Shown: positions 22,527-33,259, numbered from the stretch's first letter. The stretch: DNA of 64,000 bases from Branchiostoma belcheri (GCF_001625305.1 NW_017803858.1:176280-240279); one strand, 5' to 3'. Numbers and translations are program-made. The notes: generated from the letters alone by a model not told the origin.

Positions 22527-22587
<61 letters not shown>
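22170..22587. repeat. Compound CA/TG microsatellite in intron of gene A
   Basis: About 420 bp of (CA)n with CACT, CATA and GGAC interruptions. A block with acacatacatacacccatcc (22321) recurs as acacatacatacacccaccc (22501), so a 180-bp segment has been duplicated within it. It abuts the tail of the SINE. Confidence 0.95.
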
Positions 22588-22591
<4 letters not shown>

Positions 22592-22700
22592 GAGTGCCTT
22601 TTCCCAAGGACACAGGGTCGGTGACTTGGCAGGATTCGAACCCCAGACCTCTTGGTTCTAAGCCGATTAATGCCCAGCCGAAATACGCTACACAACCCCA
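22588..22700 (-). mobile_element. tRNA-derived SINE fragment
   Basis: On the minus strand: a tRNA-like head with a B box (ggttcgaatcc at 22642-22632) preceded by cggcttagaaccaagaggtc, then ccttgggaaaaggcactctt and a GT-rich tail. This arrangement is typical of amphioxus-style SINEs. The following microsatellite is its expanded 3' tail. Confidence 0.65.
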
Positions 22701-23006
22701 CATTGCGTTTCTTTACAATCCAGTAAAAATTGCTGTAAGTTTTTCTACACCATTCCACATCCTCCAACAAAAGGCCACTTTGCCTGATGCAGCATGACGT
22801 ACTTGTACTAAGTACGTGGCGAGGTTCGAACGTACTACTACTAGTATGTTAGGTTTCGCCCCCCTCCCCCTTTAATTCCACGATATTCACATCACGAAAA
22901 TAATGCCTACAAATTATCATCCTACTGCAGTTCCTTTTCCACAGAAATGGTCTTAAACTATTCCCCTCAACATTAGAATACTTTTCTGTTCGTTTCTAAG
23001 CCTTAC

Positions 23007-23175
23007 CTGCTTCCTATGATGGTTTTTCTCTTCACGTAAACCGGAACTCGGGCAGCTTTGTCCTTCCGTCGTCTCGCGAGGTCAGAGGTGAACTTGATCT
23101 GGGTTAAGGGTGAAGTTGTCGACCTGATTAACCAAGTAGTGCATTTGACGTCAGTTGGCACGTTACGTTTTCCTC
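23007..23175 (-). promoter_or_regulatory. Non-coding exon 1 and promoter of gene A
   Basis: On the minus strand exon 1 ends ataggaagcag followed by GTAAGG, a strong donor. Conserved in sequence with the same block in front of every other zinc-finger gene here. Upstream is a full CRE (tgacgtca, 23146-23153). The transcription start is not determined. Confidence 0.65.
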
Positions 23176-23583
23176 ATAAATTATGTCAACGTTCTGTGTT
23201 TCAAACCCACCACTTTAACAACGTAACAAGCGTCTGACTTTTTCTTCTGATCTACTTTAAAGTGTTACTAAAATCTAGTCTCATCTATCATTAATATAAA
23301 AATTTCATATTCCCTTAAAACAACTATGCAATTTTAAAATCAATTTTCCGACAAAAATCGCTAAAACGGCGCCCTAAAATTGTCTACTTTGAGCCGTCTC
23401 GGGGGACTAATTAGAACCAGGCGTGACGTCGACGATCATTCCGATGAGTCTCCGATAGCGTACTGTAGGGAATGACATAAGGTGTTTAGATGTTGCATTA
23501 GGTAAGCCGTTCAGACGTTCAAACGGCGACGTTTAGCTACTATTACAAACTATTACAACCTACTAGACTATTACAAACCTGCG

Positions 23584-25104
23584 ATGTCCGGTACAAATTC
23601 CGACAAAGGGGATCACAGAGAGCCTTCTACAGACTCGGACAGTCATGACAGTAGCGATGAACTTGTTGTCAATGCGTATCAGGATGAGCCCCTGGCTATG
23701 CCAGGGGAGAATGAACGCCGTGCTCGTGAACCCGACGAGGACGGCATTCTCCCAGCGACTTTGGATGCGCGGCATGAGGGAACGATCCCTCGAAATGGAT
23801 GGTAAGACCAAGATCTCTCTTTTCTAGTATGCTGAAGTAAGAATCCTGTCCTTTTGATACAGACAAACGGGCCATGCGCTCGTGGACACGCACGGTAGCG
23901 ACTGTTCAACTTGTGTGTTTGTAAATATTTACTCCACCATCTTGTTTCGCTGTTGGTGACCTTTACGATAGTATTTTTGTTGTGCCTGCGCACCCATGTC
24001 CATCGGGGTGTTTATGTGGTCAATTTCAACAAGAAAGGTCAGTTTGAAAAAAAAAACTCGCACTCGGAAGACCAATGGCAATGACTTTGTAGGAACCCGT
24101 TTCCCTAAACCACACTCCGAACTGACGCCCAGAACTCTAGTCGTCATGTCACTGCCCACAGTAGTTTACTTGGCTAGTAAAGCAATAAGAACTGATTTTG
24201 GCACCCGTAATTATCCGCATTTTCTGTGACAGCACACAGTAGAACGTATTTTGAGGATCTTGTGTTGTTTTCATTTACACTTCATTAGTGTTACGCGTGT
24301 GGAATATAGTATTACAGAATCCGGCCGGAGTTCTCTTCCATATTTTCGGCGTGTTTTATGCTTTATATCGGACTTTTTTTTGTATCTCATTTTCGCACCA
24401 GTCGTGCTTATTCTTGCCTGGTATTTTACCTGTCAATTGAACACTTTTCCAAAATTGTGTAAGCGCCACGTTATGGACCCACGGATCTATGGGGAGGGCC
24501 ATCCGTGACCAAAAACATTTGATTAATTCAATTTTCTTTGTTATACTAGGTGTCGGTGCAATCAGTGCAGAACTGATTTGCTAGAAAATGCCAGGGAATA
24601 CCGCTGCTGCTGGGAAGTCGATCCTGCCATGGGGAAACTCATGTATGATGGAGCCATGGACAGGGTGACTTGTGTGACGCAGCACCCAGAGTACATAGAC
24701 CTGACCAAGAGGGTGGTGTTAGAACAAGTAGGTCCTCTGCTGCGGGACAAGCAGGGCAGACCCTACCGCCGAAGAGCTGGTCAGGATATTAATGAGTAAG
24801 ATATTACATGTATTTGTCATTACATACACTAAACAGTTGAAGCATCATCCTATTACAACTTATAACAAGTAACATTACATGTGCATCACACAGTGTGTAC
24901 ACCAGTAATTCCTCTAAAAACTTTTTGGATTTTTTTAACAGGTTCCTGAGAGCTGTGGCCTACAGGTGGCTCGTAAGGTGGATGTGTGGATACCTGGGAT
25001 GGGACAATGCAAGACCACTCCCAGCATGTGTGTACCACAAAATCAGATCCGACTTTAACACAGGCCATGCTGGGGGGTACAGTTCATCTGCTGAAAGACA
25101 ATAA
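23584..25104 (+). CDS. P2X7 C-terminal ballast (zinc-cysteine) domain protein
   Basis: Three exons: 23584-23801, 24550-24795, 24942-25104, with donors ATG/GTAAGA and GA/GTAAGA and acceptors tatactag and tttttaacag. The phases agree and give 208 residues. An acidic Ser/Asp-rich N-terminus (about 72 residues) precedes the domain: WCRCNQC (about 73-79), YRCCWEV, CVTQHPEYIDL, RRRAGQDINEFLRAVAYRWL, then a segment with GYLGWDNARPLPACVYHKIR. This is the Cys-rich intracellular domain of the P2X7 receptor C-terminus, known as a stand-alone domain in invertebrates. No transmembrane segments, so it is not an ion channel. It lies inside a TTAA element, convergent to the transposase. Function unknown; the frame looks intact. 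Confidence 0.85.
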
Positions 25105-25504
25105 AACTTCATATAAGTTGACATAAACTTCATGTTGGTAAAGGTTGGCACAACTGTATTCTTTTGCACAAAATTATTTGTCAATATTGTCCATCTGTAA
25201 CCTACACAGGATGGAAGACGAGTGATATCTTACTATGGTCTGCATCTTATATAACGATATTGTAATTTCAATACATGAAATCTGTTCTCATAACTACAAC
25301 CATCATTTAGAAGCAAGAAGCTGTACCTGTAGGTATCATAATGCCATAGTTGTAGTAAGATATATGACTTGTATTACTGGTCTCTGAACAGAGTTTTATC
25401 ACTATGACCTGTATTTACAGGTACAATAACTTGATTCAATAAAACAGTTCTCAACGGCAATAAACACTTGTTCACTCGTGCTTACACTTACTACTTACAC
25501 TAGA

Positions 25505-25680
25505 AATAGAATGCTTCAGCTATAAAGTTATAAAAAAAACAGTGTTATTCAGCACCAAACCTATAAGGTGGACAAGTGCTACCATATAGAATGTTTCAAC
25601 TAGAAAGTTGTAAAAAAAACGGTCTCATTCACTATGATTCAGCACCAAACCTATAAGGTGGACAAGTGCTACCAACATGA
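25505..25680. repeat. Tandem duplication of about 90 bp
   Basis: The segment agcaccaaacctataaggtg followed by gacaagtgctacca occurs twice (near 25550 and 25640), each preceded by an agaatg-ttca-ct/ata-aaagtt-taaaaaaaac stretch. Confidence 0.8.
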
Positions 25681-25699
25681 GAGCTGAACTGCACAGTGT

Positions 25700-25828
25700 G
25701 CTGTTCTGCTAAAGAAGGACAGAATTGCTGACATCAAGAAGCTTTCTTCCGAACCTCAAACCAGCTGTCTGGAGGGCTTCCACTCGACGCTCAACCACTG
25801 GCATCCAAAGATGACCCACTTCTCCTAG
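25700..25828 (+). repeat. Inverted duplicate of a transposase exon
   Basis: Reverse complement of 26504-26632 with only about four differences over about 128 bp (for example ctgctaaag versus ctgctgaag). It translates on the plus strand as KKDRIADIKKLSSEPQTSCL then EGFHSTLNHWHPKM. It ends exactly at the transposase stop codon region (25825-25827). Confidence 0.85.
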
Positions 25829-28790
25829 TTACTCGTACTGGGACAAGCCCCTCGAGGATGGCCTTTCATCGGCTGTTGGCATTTCTTGCAGGTTCTTGTT
25901 TTCCTCACGTTCACTGTTGAGCTACTTGCCTCTAGTTGGGTCTGTAAGTTGCTCTGTTCTTGCTCTGTAAAACAAAAGAAGAAATTGCTATTGATTAACA
26001 AACGATATCCCTCATACACCTCCTCCCATACTTACCAGCAAGTCCAAAATGGCCAAATCAGTATGGAAGCCGATTTCAGTCTTTCACAAAACTATATATA
26101 ATGTAATAAAGAAACAGAAAAGACGACTATTGATAGTAACTAACCCGTTGGGTAAAGCTGCGTGTTCAGTTGACTCCTCTCTTCGTGTCGCTTGATGGCA
26201 TCGTCTCTAGACCGCCGCTCTGGAAACTGGCTGCACAGTGGTTCTGGAACCTGTGCCAAATACTTCTTATATGTAGCCTTCAGTTGCTCCTTTGGTGTGT
26301 TCAGCATTACGTCTTTGATGTCACTGACGTATTCTGCAGAAAGTAAAGAATACATACATACATACATATCAGGGCTTTGATTATACTGCAGCTAGAATTT
26401 ACTTTAGACTTATACAATAACAAGACAACACACATTGAAAAGAACATTTACAACTGACTAATAAATCAAGGAATGGAAAAGATTACCTGCAAACTCTCCC
26501 CATCCAGGAGAAGTGGGTCATCTTTGGATGCCAGGGATTGAGCGTCGAGTGGAAGCCCTCCAGACAGCTGGTTTGAGGTTCGGAAGAAAGCTTCTTGATG
26601 TCAGCAATTCTGTCCTTCTTCAGCAGAACAGCTTCAATCTTTTCAGTCCCTATGAATTATAATGAATATCAAAATACATTGTGTATTGAAACAACAAGTC
26701 GATATTAATAAGCTTATTAAAATACCAGCAGCACTAATGAAAATTTTGTACACAAAGCTATTGCCAGTTAGATAAAGTTTGTCATGTCTTAATCTAGGAC
26801 TCATCTGAATGGATCAAACTCAGTCTTATGTATCACTTGAAACATGAGGAGTGTGATAGACATCAACCTGTGAGTGTGGATTGTCCCCAGCATAAGACTA
26901 TGGTAGTTTGCTGATCAGTGATAGTTCAATATGATTAATTATGTATTTATTGTATGCCATGCTGGGATGAGAGCCAGTAAAATTGATTGTAGTTATCTCA
27001 CCCCTCCCACATGTCTGAACTTTTATATAAGGCCACACCAATTTAATTTGTTGGTTCATGGATTTTTTAAGACAAAATATGAAGCGACGGGGGGAAAAAA
27101 GGGTTAGGGCATTAGGCATCCTATCAAGTATCATAGCCCCACATGCAGCGATAGGAGCCATGGATTCCACACAAAAGGCTGAATTAATGTTCAAACAATG
27201 ATTTCAAAATTTTAATCAAACTACTGCAAGATAATTCGAAAAACTGTATCAACTAGGAAAAAAATGACTTTCCTCTGGTTGGGAGCAAACTATGACTGAT
27301 TATAAGCATTTTTTAGTTGATCCAGATTTTTTTCTTGCAAATCAGGAAAAAATGAAGAGGCGAATCCGAGAACCGACAAATTAAATTGGTGTAGCCTAAA
27401 GACAGAAAGCAATGAACAAATAAGTACAAGACTTGGAAGACAGAAATGTGGAAATGTATTTACCACTGAAAATCCACTTCCGGTCGTGCTCCAATGGCCC
27501 ATGTGCACACCTAGGGAAGTACTTGTTGGGGTGACTGTCGTGCTTGTCTGCAACGTGCCTGACAATTGATGTCCATTTTGCAGCTATAAGTTCACCAAAT
27601 CCCTGCGATGTTGACTGAGCACACCAATACAGATGTTTCTTGATGCTTCGTATCCAGTCTTTTATGATCTCACATCCCTTGTCCTTGCTCGCCTTCCGCA
27701 GATCCTTCACCAGACTTTTGCACACATGCCACAGGTCGTAAAAATGATGAGTGTCTCTCTGTTCCTCTCTAATCCACTTACATATTCCTTTATGTCTGTC
27801 CGTGATAAATGTCGCGATCTTCAGGCCCGCTTCTGTCAGGAAGGAGAAGCAGCGTTTGGCACCATGTAGTTCCATAGCATTACTACTGCCAGACTGATTC
27901 GACTGTAGAAGCTCGAAGTGCACAAGTTTGGAGATGGTGTTAGAAAACATGGTGTACGCTCCATACTTCGCATTGTGTCCCATCGAGTCGTACCGACCAT
28001 CCCCACTCCATGCTGCGTCGTCCCTTCCTTTCAGTTGGTTGATTAGACTCTGCCTGTACGACTCCCAGTGGTTGAGGATTGCAGGAAAGATGAGTAATGA
28101 CTGATGGTAGAAGTACATCCGCGTTGAATACATACACAGTCCTATGTGCTTAAAAAGCCAGACATCAGCTTTCCGAAACTTATCAGGATGTTGCCGGCAG
28201 CATACTTTCCAAGGATGTAAGGCTGTGATCGCCACGTGTAGCAGTCATTACCACAAGAGTCGCAGTCTTGGGTCACAATGGCCATGGATCCGTTTGTTTT
28301 AACTCTCACGCGGGGTTTCTCCATCTTGCAGCTGAAGCAAAACATGCTGAAAAGGCTAACCAGCATGGTATAGAAGACTAGAAACTTCGGCTCGTCGAAA
28401 CAATGGGTTCCGGGTTCAACACTGTAAAATATGAAAGGCATACTATGAACAAAACAAAAACTGGCAGTAAAAGTTTAAAAGTTACCATTTTCCTTTTGAC
28501 ATAATAAAAGCTAAGAGATAATTAACCACCTTTCCAAGTTACTAATAATCTATCTTGCTGATAAAATGTCTAAGGTGGTTAGCAAGCACATGTTGAACAT
28601 GGCTACCTTCAAAATTTATTTTTAAAAAAATTAACTTACGTTATGCTTAGTCTCTGAGTCTCCATCCTTCTTGTCACACGAGTCTCCATCCTTCCCTTCT
28701 TCTTCTTCTCCGTCATCGTCTGCTGCTGACTCCTCGAAAGAATAATCCGTCTCCACTTCGTAGTCCTCATCATCAGTCTCCATGATCTCC

Positions 28791-28822
<32 letters not shown>

Positions 28823-30364
28823 TGGACTTGATGGCTCAAGCAAGACTGGATCAGTGTCCTCTGAGTCTTCAACCTCGCAATCAACCTACATATGTAATTC
28901 AGAAATTAGTTTATTCACACAGAATAAATGAAATGAGATTCACACAAAGTAAGAAAACAGTACGCTTCACACAAATTACAAGAATTATGAATAACGAAAA
29001 ATATGACACAGAAGCAGGTGACTTGAAATCTAATTGGTGAATCCCAAGCCAATAAATAAGATAGTTAAACACCTTCTATGGCACATGGTGACAGTACTGT
29101 AATTTCTTCTTATCTGAACTTACCGTATGTGTTGATTTGTCACGGGCACGTTTCAGCCGACTGATGGTTTTCTGGAGGCGGCGGATCTTCTTCTTGAAAA
29201 CCTCACAATCGTCACAGTACTTTTTTGGTGGCTCTGGGGACGGAGGTGGCTGTTCTTGTAGTGGCTCAAGTTGACTGCCATCCATCATCTCTTGAGCACT
29301 GGATGGGCCAGCGGGGGCTAGGACCTCATTGAGAATCTGTTGAGACACAAATAAGTGTTTGAGTTGCTTGTTATGCCCTATAACTTATAAGAAAGAAAAT
29401 CAGGGCTCACTAAACCCAATTTCTACATTATGCTATTCAGGGCTCTCCCCAAGCAATGGTGCTCCCCCTCTCCCAAAAATTATGTTCATTCTCTCCTGTA
29501 CTTTCATAAAATTCGCTAACAGTCTCTTTTTTTTGCATGGTACGAGAAATCCCGTTAGCACCCAGTCCATAGTACACGTAGGAACAGAACATCTCGGGGC
29601 ACCCATGTCGGAAAGGCGCCGCCATCTTGTCTGTTATTGTTATGTAAAACTTTAGAGCTAGCAGTACCTGGTTTACGAAAGGAGCCAATACATTTTAAAT
29701 ACGGACAGAGCATCCCCATTGTTTTAGAACGCACGCCGGAACCGCCGCCATCTTGTTTCGCCAGAACTTGTTTGTTATTTTTTGGGGTCATAATTTACGC
29801 CGAAAAAATGAGTAAAATCTAAGTTTCATTACTGCCGTTTGTCTTCAAAAATCAAAAGAACATTTACTATACATTAAATTATGCTGCCGTCTTCATTCAG
29901 AATTTAGTGGAAACACGCTTAGAAAAGTTACAACAGAACTAGATTAGAATGCGAGTGTAAAATAATGGGGTGTAACAGTTACACGGTACCAGTTACACAA
30001 CAATCAAACTCACCCGTCTGCGCGTGCGGTCTGTCACAGGAACAGTTGGAGTTGGCAGACCGGCGGTGTCGATGGTTGGCACCGCTCCTGGTAGAAGCCA
30101 TCTCTTTCTTCCACAGCTCTTCCCGATTTCCAGATTGTGGGAGAAACACGCGGGCTCAAAGTATGCGGAGCACAAGACAGACGTGGCGGACGGTTGAAAA
30201 TCGCGCCGGTGTTTCGCTACGAACTTAACCCACAATCTTCTTGTTTTCTCCCTCTCTCTGTCTAACTCGGTGCCGTTATTCTTGACTTTAGGAAACTGGT
30301 GAAGAGATACTCCTTCGGAATACTGGCAGTTTTTGCAGCTGACTCCGTTCGGCCCCCCTGCCAC
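25825..30364 (-). CDS. THAP-domain DDE transposase (Kolobok-like), multi-exon
   Basis: Exons read on the minus strand: 30364-30014 (THAP: CKNCQYSEGVSLHQFP, RRLWVKFVAKHRRDF, KRWLLPGAVPTI); 29336-29124 (Pro-rich, then basic coiled coil IRRLQKTISRLKR); 28885-28640 (very acidic); 28421-27464 (zinc-binding FCFSCKM..CDSCGNDC, then DGRYDSMGHNAKYGAYTMF and TDRHKGICKWI, the likely first two catalytic Asp regions, and FYDLWHVCKSL); 26649-26487; 26333-26145; 25964-25825 (Cys knuckle TCKKCQQPMKGHPRGACP). Donors and acceptors are canonical, except a GTTAGT donor at 26145. The fragment near 28160 has a frameshift, and the joins at 28640/28421 and 26487/26333 do not keep frame, so this copy may be dead or a small exon is missed. 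The third acidic catalytic residue was not located. Confidence 0.7.
27031..27396. mobile_element. Harbinger-like MITE, copy 4, inside transposase intron
   Basis: 366 bp with terminal repeats ggccacaccaatttaatttg and, inverted, caaattaaattggtgtagcc, flanked by taa/taa. Nested in the larger TTAA element and therefore younger than it. Non-coding. Confidence 0.8.
29600..29770. promoter_or_regulatory. Two YY1-like motifs in transposase intron 1
   Basis: gccgccatcttg occurs at 29618-29629 and 29744-29755, the reverse of the YY1 core AAGATGGCGGC on the transposase strand. They lie just downstream of the THAP exon. A regulatory role is inference. Confidence 0.35.
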
Positions 30365-30627
30365 ACAGTATCTTCCGCGGAGTTTAGGTTTACGGTCTAC
30401 ATGTTCGAAGGGCGGGACTCATCGATATGACGTCACGCATATAATTTGCATCTCATTTGCATTCGCACTCTGGCGGCCAAAATTGCGCTTTTTAAGTACG
30501 TTTTAAAATAACTTCCCGGTTGAGTTATGTCACAATCTCATTTTAATCACAAGACAAATAACTTCTTAAAATCGCATAAAAATACGGATGTCTTACCTAA
30601 TTCCAATATATTTCAGTTAAGCTTTAA

Positions 30628-31260
30628 AAGAGATAATTTAAGGGAATGAATGTCAAGCCAAACTGTTTGGTCTGAATCTTGATTTCTGTGTTTTATGATC
30701 AAATCACCACCTCGGACAATATTCCATCCAGGGAAAAAAAAGGCAACACAGAAGGAAACTTTATGTTCACGGCATTACACGATTTAATTATGTCAGTGGA
30801 AAATATCTGTACATCTAGAAAAAAAATACAATACGGGAAATTTACTTGTATACAACCTAACGTCTACCTTTTCAATGGCGTAAAATAACTTCCTACTTTG
30901 GAAACTGAAGCACATCAGTCATTTCACACTGATACAAATCAATACGATTAGCTTTTGGGTTTTATCCTTACAAATCCTAGTAGTTTAAAGAGTTGATAGT
31001 CACACGATATAATTGTGTTTGTAGGACATATAGGCAAACACTTCGTGACAGGAACTACTAGTAGATGCACAGGAAATCTAAGCTCGTACACACACAACAC
31101 TAACGTCTACATTCCAACTACTGTGTACAAACACAGCACTAATGTCTACCTTTCAGCTTCAACTACTGTGTACAATCACTTACCGATGTTAATGACTGAT
31201 TATGTATATGTATATTATCCAATCAATACTATAACGCTTACTATTCTCACACAATTCTAA
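30628..31260. other. Distal upstream flank of gene A cassette
   Basis: Continues the cassette upstream sequence interrupted by the TTAA element (aagccaaactgtttggtctg and on). Collinear with 45520-46130. No gene. Confidence 0.7.
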
Positions 31261-32109
31261 GTAGGTAAAAGAGATTTTTCGTTTCAAAATAATTGATATT
31301 AGAACAAAGTATATTGGATAATAACTAAACTAATACTTATTCTTGTACCAAAATTATAGCCATAACTTAATTACATATTAAAGTGAACAAGTATAGGGCT
31401 TTTTCTTGGAAAAAACCTTTGCCTGCTTGCAAACATCATGAATTCTTACAGAATATTCAGCCTAAATCTTAACCCTACCTAGACCGGGCTTTTTTGACAT
31501 GAGGGGACGGGGGGGGAGGGCTCTTTTGACCCCCCCCCCTAAGAACTCGCGAACGGTTTGTCGTATGACCACCAAATTTTCAGAGAATGGTGTACTAGTG
31601 AAAATTTATCATATCTGCAATTTTTATGTCGTTATGATGTAATATGACGTCATTATGGCGTCATTAATGTGATTTTATTGGCCAAAACCGTCTAAATAGG
31701 TTTTTCCCTGAAAACTAAATGGTATTCAACATAACTGTACCAAAAGTGTTTATGACAGAATATTATGGTGTACTAAGTCTTATGTTGCCCATAGCAACAC
31801 CGGTGACGTCATAAAATGACGTCATGCATAATTAAGATATCCGCCATCTTTGATCATCAATCTTGAATTTTCAAAAATAGTTTTTTTTTCATGATAAAGC
31901 CTAAAATACATCGTAAACATACTAAACCTTCATTTAATCCTTTTTTGGAAAAAGAAATGGAAGTATTGATGAAATTTTAATAAAAATAAGCCTGTATATA
32001 CCTGTTCTAATGATATGGTCCGCCATCTTGGATTTTTGGCCAATGAGCAAATTAAGCATAAATTATGCATATTTAATGATAAAATTTACATAAAATTATA
32101 TGGGATGTT
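31261..32109. other. Spacer with G/C run and CRE-like repeats
   Basis: Contains a G8/C10 stretch (about 31508-31541) able to form a stem, and a cluster of gacgtcat / gcgtcatt words (31640-31670, 31805-31825). No coding signal. Probably a dispersed repeat next to the 731-N gap. Confidence 0.4.
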
Positions 32110-32840
32110 NNNNNNNNNNNNNNNNNNNNNNNNNNNNNNNNNNNNNNNNNNNNNNNNNNNNNNNNNNNNNNNNNNNNNNNNNNNNNNNNNNNNNNNNNNN
32201 NNNNNNNNNNNNNNNNNNNNNNNNNNNNNNNNNNNNNNNNNNNNNNNNNNNNNNNNNNNNNNNNNNNNNNNNNNNNNNNNNNNNNNNNNNNNNNNNNNNN
32301 NNNNNNNNNNNNNNNNNNNNNNNNNNNNNNNNNNNNNNNNNNNNNNNNNNNNNNNNNNNNNNNNNNNNNNNNNNNNNNNNNNNNNNNNNNNNNNNNNNNN
32401 NNNNNNNNNNNNNNNNNNNNNNNNNNNNNNNNNNNNNNNNNNNNNNNNNNNNNNNNNNNNNNNNNNNNNNNNNNNNNNNNNNNNNNNNNNNNNNNNNNNN
32501 NNNNNNNNNNNNNNNNNNNNNNNNNNNNNNNNNNNNNNNNNNNNNNNNNNNNNNNNNNNNNNNNNNNNNNNNNNNNNNNNNNNNNNNNNNNNNNNNNNNN
32601 NNNNNNNNNNNNNNNNNNNNNNNNNNNNNNNNNNNNNNNNNNNNNNNNNNNNNNNNNNNNNNNNNNNNNNNNNNNNNNNNNNNNNNNNNNNNNNNNNNNN
32701 NNNNNNNNNNNNNNNNNNNNNNNNNNNNNNNNNNNNNNNNNNNNNNNNNNNNNNNNNNNNNNNNNNNNNNNNNNNNNNNNNNNNNNNNNNNNNNNNNNNN
32801 NNNNNNNNNNNNNNNNNNNNNNNNNNNNNNNNNNNNNNNN
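32110..32840. other. Assembly gap (731 N)
   Basis: Removes most fingers and the C-terminus of zinc-finger gene B. Confidence 1.
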
Positions 32841-33259
32841 CACTTGTAGGGTTTTTCTCTTGTATGGGCTCTCATATGTCGGGATAAGTTGGACCTGTCA
32901 CCTGTCCTGTATCCACACTCCCCACACATGTAGGGTATCTCACCAGTGTGTGTTGCTTTATGATTATCTAAGGTGCCTTTCTGTGATGCAGAATAGTCAC
33001 ACTGGTCACACTTGTAGGGTTTTTCTCCTGTATGGGTTCTCATATGTCGGGATAAGTAAGACTTCCAAGCCACCCTGTACCCACACTTCCCACACATGTA
33101 GGGTTTCTCACCAGCGTTATTCAAGTTGACTTGTGCTGCTGCCTGGCCTTGAACATCGCTTGTTTTGCCGTCACAATTGACCTGGAAAACCCCGGTGGGA
33201 GACCCATCACAGCAGTTCTGACCAACTCCGGTGGGAGACCCGTGTCCTGCCGTTGCCAT
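32841..33259 (-). CDS. C2H2 zinc-finger protein B (partial, runs into gap)
   Basis: First 139 residues from ATG 33259 ([17 protein letters not shown] leader). Three fingers follow (GKCGYRVAWKSYL, DQCDYSASQKGTL, GECGYRTGDRSNL), then the sequence enters the gap. The acceptor tttttgttag lies 7 bases before the ATG. Frame clean as far as visible. Its promoter is split by an insertion of about 830 bp. Confidence 0.85.

Larger units (their letters stand above)
23261..30623. mobile_element. TTAA-flanked Kolobok-like transposon with two genes
   Basis: 7,363 bp between TTAA at 23257-23260 and TTAA at 30624-30627. Removing the element restores gatctactTTAAaagagata, which is found uninterrupted in a paralogous cassette at about 49095. 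The outer ends are imperfect inverted repeats (left agtgttactaaaatctagt; right, reversed, agcttaactgaaatatatt; 13 of 19). It encodes a THAP-DDE transposase gene on the minus strand and a P2X7-ballast-domain gene on the plus strand, ending towards each other. TTAA target plus THAP domain is the known Kolobok combination. Superfamily call is inference. Confidence 0.8.

Noticed and set aside
22125..22661. Long open frames of His-Thr or Cys-Val repeats on both strands
   Set aside because: They are translations of the CA/TG microsatellite and carry no coding signal.
22588..22700. Functional tRNA gene
   Set aside because: The B box is good, but there is no cloverleaf acceptor stem and the sequence continues as a SINE body with GT tail.
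23584..25104. A P2X receptor ion channel gene
   Set aside because: Only the cysteine-rich C-terminal domain is encoded; no membrane segments or ATP-binding ectodomain.
28636..28884. Basic Lys/Arg-rich frame opposite in phase to the acidic transposase exon
   Set aside because: Alternate frame of the GAA/GAG-rich acidic stretch, which fits the transposase exon with good splice sites.
29437..29791. Minus-strand frames between the THAP exon and the coiled-coil exon
   Set aside because: No domain, inside an intron whose splice sites give a clean join.
32015..33259. Open frames across 32110-32840
   Set aside because: They exist only because the N gap contains no stop codons; only 32841-33259 minus is real.
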